Assembly (NCBI GenBank): GCA_030435675.1
Contig: CM059623.1
Span: forward strand, 15,353,205 to 15,417,204
Origin: Steinernema hermaphroditum
Taxonomy: Eukaryota > Nematoda > Chromadorea > Rhabditida > Steinernematidae
Direction: 5' to 3'
DNA: 64,000 nt
Below the pieces are notes generated by a model that did not search any database, was not told where the DNA came from, and worked only from the letters and a program-made list of their open reading frames with translations. A program made the position numbers and the translations under genes. Below, one piece after another: positions 55,801-64,000 of this stretch; within the stretch, counting starts at the first letter, position 1; every line of letters starts with the position of its first letter.

Positions 55801-58198
55801 TTGATAAGGACAGCGACAAAAATGGGTCATGTTTCATTGACCTTCGTCTGAAAGAGAGATTCAATACATCGCGTGCTATCCTTGTTTTGTTGTTTTTAGT
55901 CAGAAGTGAGCTCGGTGCCGGCATAATGCCGCCTCATCCGCCCCGGGGATTTTGACCCTCTCTTCGAGGACCTCCCTCCCGTGGTCAAAAAGATCCTACT
56001 TGAATTTAAGTTCTAAAACCCTAGTTCTTGAACTGACAAAAGCTTAAGAAAGAGATCTTTGCTTAATGATTGATAAACACACCTTGTTGGGCCGTTCTCC
56101 AAGAGCCTTGAGATCCAAATTCACAGGAGCATTGTCCTTATCGCTAGTGTGGTAATCAGTCAGCACGACCTTGTTGTCACCGGTAACTTCTCCCACGATG
56201 GACACCGTGCACTTCTCGCGTTTGGCAATGCGAAGAATCACGTCGACCTTCTTGGGGTCAAGGAGGATAGCGGAGTTCTCCTGATACTCCGCCCCCCAAA
56301 GTTCACGGATCGAGATGGTCTCATCTCCCAACTCGAATTTGTCAGCGGAGATGATGGCGCCTCCCATTTCGCCTTCGACAAGCTCCTTGAGTACGTTGCC
56401 TAGAATACCGCGATGACTAGAAGTGGTAGATACAAAGGTTCGAACCGTTTCCGCCGGCTCCCTGATCGTGGATCGACAAGATCGGGTTCTCCTCATCGAA
56501 CTCAATGCAGGCCCTGACGATACGGTGAAGTTTCTGCTCCATTTCGGCGTCACCACGTTGAACAGCTCCAAAATCGAGCTCACATTCGCGACCTCCTTGA
56601 ACATGCACGGAACTGGCGGCTCCACCGCCAAGACCGATACGGTAAACAGGTCCACCGATCTTGGCCAGCAGCATGCCGGGTTTGCAGGGCTGCTTGTCAA
56701 CCAGCGCGGCGTCGATCGATCCCAGTCCTCCAGAGAACATGATCGGCTTCACGTACTCGCAGCGCTCTCCATTGGCCAGGTGACCGCCGAACGATCGAGC
56801 AAATCCGGTGATGACCGGTTCTCCGAACTTGTTACCGTAGTCGCTGGCTCCGTTGGACGCCTCGATGGCCACTTCACGAGGATGCGCCATGTTGGGTGGG
56901 TACTGATCGTCGGTCTCCCAAGGCAGATCGTAGTTGTCCAGATGCAGGTTTCCGAAGGAATACCCGGCGACGCCGGCGATTTCATGAGCGCCACGACCGG
57001 TGGAATGGACGTCGCGGATACGACCACCCGTACCCGTGGCGGCGCCAGGGAACGGCGACACTCCGGTGGGGAAGTTGTGTGTTTCAGCCGAGTAGATGAT
57101 GTGACGAGTGGCGTTCTTGGTCTTGAGCTTGGAAAAGCGGTCCGGTTGCGCGGAGACGAGCTTTGTGATGGGAAAACCCTTGATTGAGCTGAAAATGGAG
57201 AGTAGTATAGAGATCAGAATTGGTTTGTGCTAAAATCCACGATAGAATGCCTGTAAGGTACTGTCCCTACTTAGGTAATAAGGCCCTTTGGGTCTTTGGG
57301 TCTTTTTCTAAACAAATCTTGCAGATACCCACCTACTGTTGTCGTGGAAAGCGATGACATTGTTCGGATTGGAAGTGTCCTGCGTGCCCTGGATGATCTG
57401 GAAGAGGTTCTTCTCCCTTTCCACTCCGTCCACTACGAATCGTCCCTTGAAGAACCAATGACGGCTGTGCTCACTGTTCGACTGGGCCAGATCAAAAAGC
57501 TCCACGTCGGTAGGATTGCGTTTGAGCTGGTTGCGGAAGAGATCGAGATAGTAATCGATGTCCGACTGGTCAAGGGCCAAACCCATCTCTGAAAGGATCA
57601 TGTAAAATGCTTGGATAGACGATTGTGCACCTTTGTTTGCTTTGTCGAGGTTCTTTGGGTCGGACAAGACGTCAATGGTGAACCAAGACTCCTTCTTGTT
57701 GTGAGTTTCAAAGCTGAGCTGCTCGTCATATTCACATTCGGTCATACGATCGCCGAGAATGTTGACGACGGCAGTTCTCTCCAACTCGGACAGGTTATCG
57801 GCCTTAACATTGAAGATGGTCGACTTCTCAAGACGGGTCACTTCGCCGATTCCGGCGGAATGGCACGCCGAAACAGCGTTCGTTGAGTAAGGAGTGGTGA
57901 AGTTGAGGCGGGGACCGATTTCGAAGACGTTCGATGCTCGCTGGATGGAGCGCTGCTTGGAGAGAACGACGTGGAAAGGGTTGTGGCCAAGGAGCCAGGC
58001 GAGCTTCTCGAAATGCGCGGCTTCGAAGGCGGCGACATCGGCGCCCTCGGCGAGAATCACATGGAAGCAGGTCTCCGATTCGACCTGGACATTGCCTTTG
58101 GCGCCAAGCTTGGTAAGACGCTCCGAGATGCGTTGGTTAGCCAGCTCGTCCCATTCGCGGTGGTTGGGAGTGTAGTAACGGATATGGGGTGGTGACAT
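43900..58198 (-). CDS. pfas-1: phosphoribosylformylglycinamidine synthase (FGAM synthase, 1,330 aa)
   Basis: It catalyses the fourth step of purine synthesis, turning FGAR to FGAM with glutamine and ATP in the cytosol. Ten exons: 58198-57333, 57188-56446, 56399-56083, 55519-55388, 55332-55228, 46266-46141, 46095-45840, 45693-45406, 45358-44801 and 44501-43900. All phases agree and the total of 1,330 residues matches the long animal enzyme. Landmarks are '[17 protein letters not shown]', '[11 protein letters not shown]', '[15 protein letters not shown]', '[17 protein letters not shown]', '[12 protein letters not shown]', '[20 protein letters not shown]', '[14 protein letters not shown]', the glutaminase nucleophile in '[15 protein letters not shown]' and the catalytic His in 'MMPHPDRSF'. 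Nothing essential is missing. Intron 5 (46267-55227) is 8,961 bp and contains an intact LRR gene; the other introns are 45-563 bp. The donor of intron 5 reads GTCGGT, which is unusual. The symbol is given by homology. Confidence 0.96.
46267..47017. other. PFAS intron 5, 3' part
   Basis: Holds the acceptor of intron 5 and the 3' flank of the nested LRR gene. No gene is recognised. A local run of TAGATC/CTAGAC-type words lies at 46480-46530. Confidence 0.45.
47018..49033 (-). CDS. leucine-rich-repeat single-pass membrane protein (671 aa)
   Basis: An intronless frame with signal peptide '[18 protein letters not shown]', a cysteine cap ('[17 protein letters not shown]', LRRNT), about 16-20 leucine-rich repeats over residues 55-560 ('[20 protein letters not shown]', '[12 protein letters not shown]', '[11 protein letters not shown]'), a C-terminal cap ('[20 protein letters not shown]' with later Cys) and one membrane span near 620-643 ('[18 protein letters not shown]'). 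A 27-residue cytoplasmic tail has no TIR or kinase domain. This fits extracellular LRR-only proteins used in epidermal matrix or cell adhesion, but the exact orthologue is not clear. The whole gene lies inside intron 5 of PFAS on the same strand. Lack of introns in an intron-rich genome suggests a retrocopy. Confidence 0.9.
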   Translation of the reverse strand: MRLALLLGLLALSAGASFMDPTAHTICDYCLCDKSSAAVTCSGSNHIILRTVVLPSWAESLYVHNITMRHLPRFTFHSGLRVLRINFCQLNHLHPYSLAALPNLETLHLADNLIEEIPDELLLRMAQLRILNLARNRIVDLSNLDLKLPDGLRLEQLNLNGNPISLVSKSVSWPLVEQLHMADTNLHFMNSTHFVFASGTECFEDDSCRSIPISQDHWSNLHSVDFSDNPNLKIHPTALDKLTPIVSLNLASALLPSEFPNWIHTKSMARHANLSDVRLLISDHEWTFCGEHLEWLDISGVGLAHIEIWGDCNIKWLFASRNNLTSITLRSTVIENVYLESNHLVDWPVPPPGIALSQLEALSLKDNHLVVLPDHALSPYPKLQYLDLSGNNISIVAATAFPSVGMQLRSVNLSRNNLDKFVHPVLPSLMVLDLSSNKLKGLDPLLMAGLPLLQHLHLSNNQLLFSQCHSRVFNDCWIASIDQLTSLIELDLSNTSLSRPVNLSAFTNLRTIDLSSNSMTAFDARLLPPCVAHLNLRNNLLHFVSNFSTPTVSCLHEIDIADNPLLCDCSLSPIANLLMTLPHISDRSHYYCFASNWQHPLLPYLSNIHSCSATSLNSIIPMFVNFALFLIAFGILLVIGTFLMSRLLVLRVFKVPFLYKPLSTSEPVAEL
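49034..54610. other. PFAS intron 5, middle part, no gene recognised
   Basis: About 5.6 kb. The stretch 50040-50330 is strongly CG-rich with a (CG)n run near 50205-50222. A minus-strand frame at 50132-49851 has moderate protein character but no motif. The stretch 52200-52330 has repeated GACTC/GAGTC words. Nothing else was supported on either strand. Confidence 0.4.
54611..55080 (-). pseudogene. partial, internally deleted copy of the LRR gene
   Basis: The minus strand matches the LRR gene at about 95% by eye from 'RNNL' to 'FDARLLPP', corresponding to roughly 48100-47410 in the parent. About 190 bp of the parent (near 47730-47920) are deleted, so 'HNHLAVL' runs straight into '[14 protein letters not shown]'. 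It lacks the signal peptide, N-terminal cap, C-terminal cap and membrane span, and the frame ends early. It lies 148 bp downstream of PFAS exon 5, also inside intron 5. Confidence 0.88.
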
Positions 58199-60760
58199 TG
58201 TGTTTCTGGAAAGGCAACAAGTGAGTTAATTCATAAAAAGGGCAAAAGACAATCGGAGATGTTACGAGAAACATTTATCCATAAATCCATCATGAGACTA
58301 TCTCTAGATCTCAATCTACGACGAGAACAACTAATCAAGCGTTCAACAGAAGAAAAAACGGTCAGATCGAAGTATGCGAGGTGTTCCTTTTTAGCAGCTC
58401 CTCACGCCTTTATGCAAGGACCCATCTTTAGGTCGGTTTTGGCGCAGTTTAAGCGATAGTTCGGACTATTTTGGGGAAGGAGTTGGGACCTCTAGGACAG
58501 CACCCATTGCAATCCCGGACGAGCATGCTTTAGTTTTAGTTTTAGGTTTGTTAGGTCTACGACGCCGAAGAAGTTTTATCCTTCAGCATGCCATTCCCCC
58601 GTTATTGAAGAAGACATCAGAGACATCGAATTAAGAAAGATAAGCGTTAATACCTCCCTGTCACCTAGCAGGCTTCAACCCGACCCTCCCTAATGGCATT
58701 GGCTGCCAGTACCACTTAACTAAAGGGACACTCCAGCTGTCGGGAATTACAGGCCCTAGTACCCGAATGTCATAAATTTTGAGTCCTACTTTGATCGGCA
58801 AGAGGCGAATTTGTGCACATATCACTTCACAGCCCTGCCTCTATCCGCACCAGTCTACTTCAACCAGATTGGCCGGATTGGCCTGTAGCACTTGGGAATC
58901 TCCCCTTGACTGAGGTAGGTATATCAAGTATATCTCTTCTATTAACTGTCCCGCCCTTAACAGCACGATACAGAACTTGGTTGCAAAGTAAATCTTTTAT
59001 ATAAAAATCGTTAAAGTCGGTGAGTCTTTTAATGATAGACCTACAACCAATGAATCGCAATTTCCATAGGACCTTTTCAACCAAATTTTAATTTATGTTC
59101 AACAATAGACCCACATGTGTTCCGTTCTGATATGTCGAAGAGCTCCAATAGGTGAATTTCACAATTCGCATAATAAAAACGTTAATAAAAACGCGCTGAC
59201 CCTAACACGATGCAGGTGCACATCGATGCTTCGACGACCCATCTGGCGGTAGGGACCGTGTGGCGATCGATAAGGGTTTGTCAAAACAACGCGATCCAAA
59301 AGGGAACTCCTTTCCGCTCATGCACCTAAGTACTACTCAAGTAGCTAATACCCACAAGTCAGTAGCCCGAACCAAGCAAGATCGAAAAAATGATCTTTTC
59401 GGACCATTCGACGGTCCGAAAGATGGGCGGCGCGCGAGGCGAAAGTCGCTTTTCTTTGACAAACGGAACGGCGACGGTGAAGAGCTTTTGGCGCGCGCTG
59501 CGATAGTGTCGGAGTGATAGGCGACTGCGCGATCGGTGCACTTTGCAGCAGGCAAAACGACCAAAAAGTGAAATCAGCAGATCGGCGAAGGCGATAGTGG
59601 CAAAGTCGAAGACGGAGATATCCGCTGATCTGATTTGATCAAAAAGCGGAATATGTGAAACTGATGCGATGGGCCTGCTATGGTGAGAAGATGGAAGTGG
59701 ATGTGCGACCTTTGATCGGACGTCGGTAGCACTTTTAGTGCAGCGCTTATTGATCGATCGGCTGTCTGCTTCTTGTTGTCAGACAAAGGGCCTTGTACGG
59801 TGTGAAGTCTAAGTGATATTTGGCATGTTACCTGCTCTGAGGGCTGCGTCGATCCCCTATAACTTGCTTTTAAGCTGCATAATTACAAGGTACCACAGGC
59901 GGACTCCATTCTGGAAGGGTCCTCGTAAATTCGTCGCCCCACCTGGACTTAGATTTGCCTGAAGTTCTCTGCACGGGAAGGCGCCATTTCTTCTGATTTC
60001 TGTTCGTTATCGTTCAGGCGATATTCCACTTTCTTCTAGCTGAGGCTTCCTCGATGTCCTTCACTCTTAAGGCGCATCGGAGTCAGTCGTTTGACTCATT
60101 TTTTCTAATAGACAGACTCTGGCCATTCGATGCTCCATTTCTCGTTGAGAGTTCGAGAGCTTCATTCTCGCTGACTGAGAATCAAGTTTTCGAGCCACAG
60201 AGCGTAGTGAGGAGAACGCACTGCTCGAAAAGCCTTCGTTTACATTGTATTAGAATGCTTCTGGAGGTCAGGAAATCCTTGTCCTTGTAGGAAGACATTC
60301 CAGCCGCTTTGAATTCTTCTGCCGATTCTTCTGTTCCTTAACGTCGACCTTTCCCACTGCGTCTTTCAATCATTCCCTCAGGGATTTGCCGGGATTTGGA
60401 CCCCGTGGGATCTCGACCATCCTCTCTGAATTTGGACTATGTTTCTTGGGCCCCACTTACTGCCTTACATGTTCCAAATCCTATAGGGAACGGTCCAAGT
60501 CCTAAAGAGGACGTCCAAAGTCCAGAAAATTCGTAAGGAGACGGTTGACATTACATGATGCCCTGAATTCCTTCGAGTGGTACCGTTTAGTGGACTGGAC
60601 ATTGGGCCCGAATTTTCGCCTCGGACGATGTATTACACTTCTGGTCACAAATATTCAAATTGTTGCATAAAACTGTATCGGTAGTGTTCACGCATTTCCT
60701 TATTCTCCACACTTTGTCAATAATTTAAACGCAACAATTACAATGCTATCTTCAAAAGGT
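58199..60760. other. intergenic, promoter side of PFAS
   Basis: About 2.6 kb. The first few hundred bases above 58198 should hold the PFAS promoter. No protein-coding gene, RNA gene or clear repeat was recognised. A short hairpin, 'TCGGACCATTCGACGGTCCGA', lies at about 59399-59419. Confidence 0.45.
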
Positions 60761-62395
60761 TCAGCCACTGCGTTTCAACCACTTCTCCCTAAGCTGCAGG
60801 ATTCGCTGCGTGGTGTAAGCATGTCCGTTGTGGCACGGGTCCAAAGTGCACTTTGCGTCACATGGGTTCACGCGATAGGGCGCGCAACAACAATAACATT
60901 TACGCCCGATGCTGTAAAGGTGACGTAAATGAGGGAGACATCGAAAGTTGTTGTTCGGTACCTGATGCAGTTCATCGGATTCAGGTTCCACACCTGATCG
61001 CGGATGTTGGGTGGCACGAAGGCACCGAGGAATTCAGCTGACGATACTCCTCTAAAGGGGTTGTAAGATCAAGTTTGAGCTATTGAGGCTGGTTACCTTG
61101 GTGGCCAGAATTTGCATAGGCCAGTTTGATCATCGTATGTCTCAGGAATCATGGCACATGCTTGACGTTCAGTTGGAAGGTCACACACTCGATCGGCCAC
61201 TCCGAAGGAGTTTCCACTGAAAAAAAGAATGCGTTCACCATGAGAACTTGTATAGCTAGGTGAGGTAGCTATCTAGTCAATCTGCAGGAAGGGACCCTCG
61301 TTATTTTAGGGCACCGATCATAGGAGAGGTAGCTTAGCCTAACCAATGGAAACATCTTGGAAACAAGGGAACCAACCTATTCTCAGCTTTCATGGGTGCC
61401 TTCTTTAATTCATTAAAAAAACTTCCATAGCGTCAAGTCTATAGCTGATGCGAAACAAACCAGTGTCCTCGGTAGTATAGTGGTGAGTATCCGCGCCTGT
61501 CACGTGCGAGACCCGGGTTCGATTCCCGGCCGGGGAGTAACTTTTTTAACTTTATTTATTTGGACATAATCTGCAATGTGCGCACAGAAACGCTTCTAAA
61601 ATATGCTGTTTTGCAATCACATACCATGCGTCTGCGTTAACTGGTTTTCAGTACGTAAACAAAAGTTGAAAAACTAAAGACATCAATTAAAATGCTTGTG
61701 AAAACTTGTTCTACATTTATCAAAACAACCTGTAATCTTTGAAAGGTTTAAATGAGCAATTCTAGATCACAAGTTATCGTTTCTAATAGTTATCATGAGG
61801 CTAAATGATAGCGTAGACAACCTTATGCTTAGGAATCTGTACGAATGGACCCTCGCTAATTTAAGGGACTGGACCCGACCATAAAACCCGAACCCACGCA
61901 ATTCTGATTGTGAACAATCTAGTCCAACATTATGCCCCCACCCTCGAACTTGAAGGAAAGGAATCTCGCTATTTTAGGGTAGCCTAGATCGATCGTAAAA
62001 CCCACAAAATCCGACTCAATTCTGATTGTGACCAACACTCACCCTCTCTGATAGTTGCATCTCGGACTGCAGGACACTTGGACATTGCACATTCCGCAAG
62101 CGTCGGCCGACTTGTTGAACAGCTCTGCGTAGTCCATGACCTTCTGCACAACGGGATTTCCAATTCCAACAATTAGTTGCATATAGCGATTCTGGTAGCA
62201 TTGTCTAGGCAGCCTCGACCAGAACGTTCGATCGTTGGTACTGAAGCAAGGCCCATATTCGCTCCAGTCCTCGCAGTTCTCCGTTTTCCCAATCGATCCA
62301 GAAACAGACGAGAAGGCGGACGCCAAGAATGCGGTAGCGATGGGAACAGACGCGACAAGGAAGAGTAAAGCGGTGATCCGAAGAAGTAACATCAC
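60761..62395 (-). CDS. secreted cysteine-rich protein (237 aa), unknown family
   Basis: Four exons, 62395-62043, 61216-61097, 61051-60962 and 60911-60761, all joined in phase 2 with GT..AG ends. The signal peptide is '[20 protein letters not shown]'. The mature protein has many Cys in a regular layout: '[12 protein letters not shown]', '[12 protein letters not shown]', '[15 protein letters not shown]', '[15 protein letters not shown]', then '[18 protein letters not shown]' and 'LDPCHNGH'. The 'W..YGPC' start recalls thrombospondin-type modules, but the rest does not match. It is likely an extracellular matrix or secreted factor. Intron 1 is 826 bp and holds a tRNA-Asp gene on the opposite strand and a set of degenerate tandem repeats. 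The ATG at 62395 directly precedes the leader. Confidence 0.8.
61271..62040. repeat. degenerate repeats inside intron 1
   Basis: 'CTCGCTAATTTAAGGGACTG' with 'CATAAAACCCGAACCCACG' and 'AATTCTGATTGTGAACAA' at 61851-61917 recurs, diverged, at 61966-62037 ('CTCGCTATTTTAGGGTAGCC', 'AATTCTGATTGTGACCAA'). A third piece is at 61290-61330 ('CTCGTTATTTTAGGGCACC'). Confidence 0.75.
61466..61537 (+). tRNA. tRNA-Asp (anticodon GTC)
   Basis: A complete 72-nt cloverleaf. The acceptor 'TCCTCGG' pairs with 'CCGGGGA', the D arm is 'TAGTATAGTGGTGAGTA', the anticodon loop is 'CTGTCAC' with GTC at 61499-61501, and the T arm is 'CCGGGTTCGATTCCCGG'. The discriminator base is G, as usual for eukaryotic tRNA-Asp. 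A T-run at 61542-61547 serves as pol III terminator. It lies inside intron 1 of the minus-strand gene 60761-62395, in antisense. Confidence 0.97.
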
Positions 62396-63308
62396 GATCT
62401 GGCGGCGACTCTCCGAAAAGAAGACAAAAGGCGCGCAGTCGTCTGTGCCCGGGAGGAGGCGCCCCGAGATGATAGAGGAGGCGAAATAACATGATCAATC
62501 ACGTCTTCTTCCGCTTGCTCTCCCGACGATGACCTGTTTGGCGCACTGCGTTGCAAGAGTGCTTTATTCTAAGTGATCACAGAAGATGAGCGGATCCGGT
62601 TCTCGAATCGATCGTTTCCCGGTTCGTAAAGGAAGTTGGAAGTTCGCCGAGAGAGGTTCAAAGGTTGCCGAACGTTTTTGGGTTTGCGTTAGCGATGGGT
62701 GTGGCACGAACGGGGAAAATTGAATACATTTGTGATAAGTCGTCAATCGATCTTTTAACCTGTGTGGAACAGCAGAACGTTACCCTTATGACGCAGCACA
62801 GCTTAACACATATGACGGTCAATGCGAATGATTTTGGATGCTCCTTGTTAAACTGCATTCGATCAAAATGATGAAAACTATGGTCTAGGGCTTCCGGTCG
62901 TCCGAATTCTGGAAGCCGGTCATTCGGGTGGAGACATGGTAGCCCTGCGGGCGACGAGATCATGGAATCGTTTTTAGTTTGGTCTAAGCCGGTGGACATT
63001 TGGTTTTGTATTTGGAGGCAATAAACCGTGCTATTGGAAGTGCCTGTGTGGCTCATTGCGAACGTCTCTGATTTGTAATCGGTCGAGGTCAGTTCGACGC
63101 CGGCCCGGGTCCCTACTTTGTCTCATGTCTAAAACCGACCGCTGTTGCAGGGATATTTCCTGGCGGCATAGTTTCTCCACCAATGTCGCTCTCGTGCCCA
63201 CGGAAAAACACATAAACACACAGACAAGCAAGCCAATGGACCGAGATCCATCGATTCTCCGTTTACACATAAGGGATTAGCTAAGCACAGATCAACCAGA
63301 ACAACGAT
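62396..63308. other. intergenic, SINE-like sequence
   Basis: It should hold the promoter of the cysteine-rich gene just above 62395. It contains a tRNA-derived element at 63037-63290. No protein gene is recognised. Confidence 0.45.
63037..63290 (+). repeat. tRNA-Thr-derived SINE-like element
   Basis: The head 63045-63110 resembles a tRNA-Thr(TGT): a D-arm-like 'TGGCTCATTGCGAACGTC', a stem-loop 'CTGATTTGTAATCGG' whose 7-nt loop would carry TGT, and a T-arm-like 'GTCAGTTCGACGCCGGC'. The head is also found at 31006-30930 in reverse. The tail 'GATTCTCCGTTTACACATAA' (63252-63271) matches 24314-24336 in reverse. A pol III head plus a shared unrelated tail is the layout of a SINE. Confidence 0.5.
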
Positions 63309-64000
63309 TCATGTGAACAATATTCCAATTCGTCGGGTCTTCGCGAAAGAACTCATGTCACTTTCGTTGGGTTTCCGTTGCACACATTCGAAAAACACAT
63401 ACGCGCTGTAGCTGTCTTCATTGTCTCCATCGTACTTCAGCTTGTAAGGGTGCGATGGTTCGTTAAAGAGGGTGCGCGGAAAGTAGAAGTGGTGCCTGCC
63501 GATCGGATCAAATTCTTTTTGAGGACAAAGCTCCAATTTATCCTTCAAGAATTCAACATAATTTGGGGTGTCGAAACACAAATCTTTCCCTTCTTATATT
63601 CTGAGACCAGAATATAAGAAGTTCTTCAAGATAACCATCATCCGTAAAGCGCAAAGACTTCAACTGCGGTTGAAGAAGTGATAGCGTTACCAATTCCATC
63701 AGGCCTTCTGAATATGCCTCTCTTTTGATGTACAATTGGGTGAGGTTCCAGGCTTCGATCAGTCTCTTGCAGATCACAATCGCTTTGTTGTCGAGTTTTT
63801 TCTTGATACACAGTCCCGTTAAACGCTTAGCTATACATGCCCAGTCGATCCACGCCTTGCTCACGGTGTCTGTCTGCAGGTCTAAGCAGTACACGGCATT
63901 GGGAAAGTAAATCCGATCGGTGATTTCCTTGCTAACCTTGTCCTCGTTACCCTCGTAAATATATATGTGAACGATTGAAACATATCTATGTTTCTCGATC
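63309..64000 (-). pseudogene. F-box/FTH-like gene, 3' part, frameshifted, cut by window end
   Basis: From the window edge the minus strand is open to 63553: 'EDKVSKEITDRIYFPNAVYC', 'LIEAWNLTQLYIKREAYSEG', 'LLQPQLKSLRFTDDGYLEEL', the last matching the FTH-like segment of the 42524 gene. After 'RFVFRHP' a stop follows. A second frame that overlaps it carries on with 'NYVEFLKDKLELCPQKEFDP', 'SAYVFFECVQRKPNESDMSS' and stops at 63309. A one-base change near 63560 separates the two frames, so this is a pseudogene or a sequence error. The N-terminal part with any F-box is outside the window. Confidence 0.62.

Noticed and set aside
56423..57187. 254-residue open frame on the plus strand
   Set aside because: It is the antisense of PFAS exon 2, which is strongly conserved in sequence and phase. 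The plus-strand product has no motif and is a codon-bias shadow.
1..64000. CRISPR arrays, bacterial operons or riboswitches
   Set aside because: No regular spaced repeats, Shine-Dalgarno-led gene runs or known riboswitch cores were seen. The gene structures are eukaryotic throughout.

Overview
The window is nuclear DNA of a free-living-type nematode. The gene content is nematode-typical: two classes of chemosensory serpentine receptor (srsx and srx), a cluster of transthyretin-like (TTR) secreted proteins, a ShK-like cysteine peptide, and F-box/FTH-like lineage proteins. Gene structure agrees: many small exons, introns of about 37-60 bp with GT..AG ends, a canonical tRNA-Asp, Tc1/mariner elements. 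The intron-rich receptors and large F-box-like single-exon genes would suit a diplogastrid (Pristionchus-like) worm, but that is inference only.

Layout. 1-5.8 kb: three srsx-type receptors; the first two are a tail-to-tail inverted pair and the first carries a 1-bp frameshift. 6.7-9.3 kb: a fold-back repeat and a complete but decayed Tc1/mariner element with perfect 28-bp ends on TA. 11.7-13.0 kb: an srx-type receptor. 14.9-22.9 kb: four TTR genes plus one TTR pseudogene, with a ShK-like gene, a mariner fragment and a decayed beta-propeller-like gene between them. 23.3-28 kb: a small multi-pass membrane protein and a dual-oxidase maturation factor (DUOXA)-like gene whose 3' part I cannot find. 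28-36 kb: mostly repeats, including a 430-bp TTAA-flanked palindrome, tRNA-derived SINE-like copies and a dispersed repeat family. 36.4-39.5 kb: a Costars/ABRA-type gene and a 105-residue protein with an internally duplicated motif. 40.8-43.4 kb: two F-box/FTH-like genes. 43.9-58.2 kb: the purine enzyme FGAM synthase (PFAS), 1,330 residues in ten exons, with a leucine-rich-repeat membrane protein gene lying whole inside its 8.96-kb fifth intron, plus a broken partial copy of that gene. 60.8-62.4 kb: a secreted cysteine-rich protein whose first intron holds a tRNA-Asp gene on the other strand. 63.3 kb to the end: a third F-box/FTH-like gene, apparently frameshifted.

The genes do not form an operon or a pathway. 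PFAS is the only core metabolic enzyme. The rest are receptors, secreted proteins and lineage-specific families in a repeat-rich arm-like setting. I see no CRISPR, no bacterial-style system and no clearly new multi-gene system. The most notable structures are the nested intronless LRR gene with its decayed copy, the palindromic TTAA element, and the tRNA-Thr-derived SINE candidates. Exon coordinates were worked out by hand from splice signals and reading-frame continuity; none is supported by transcript data.
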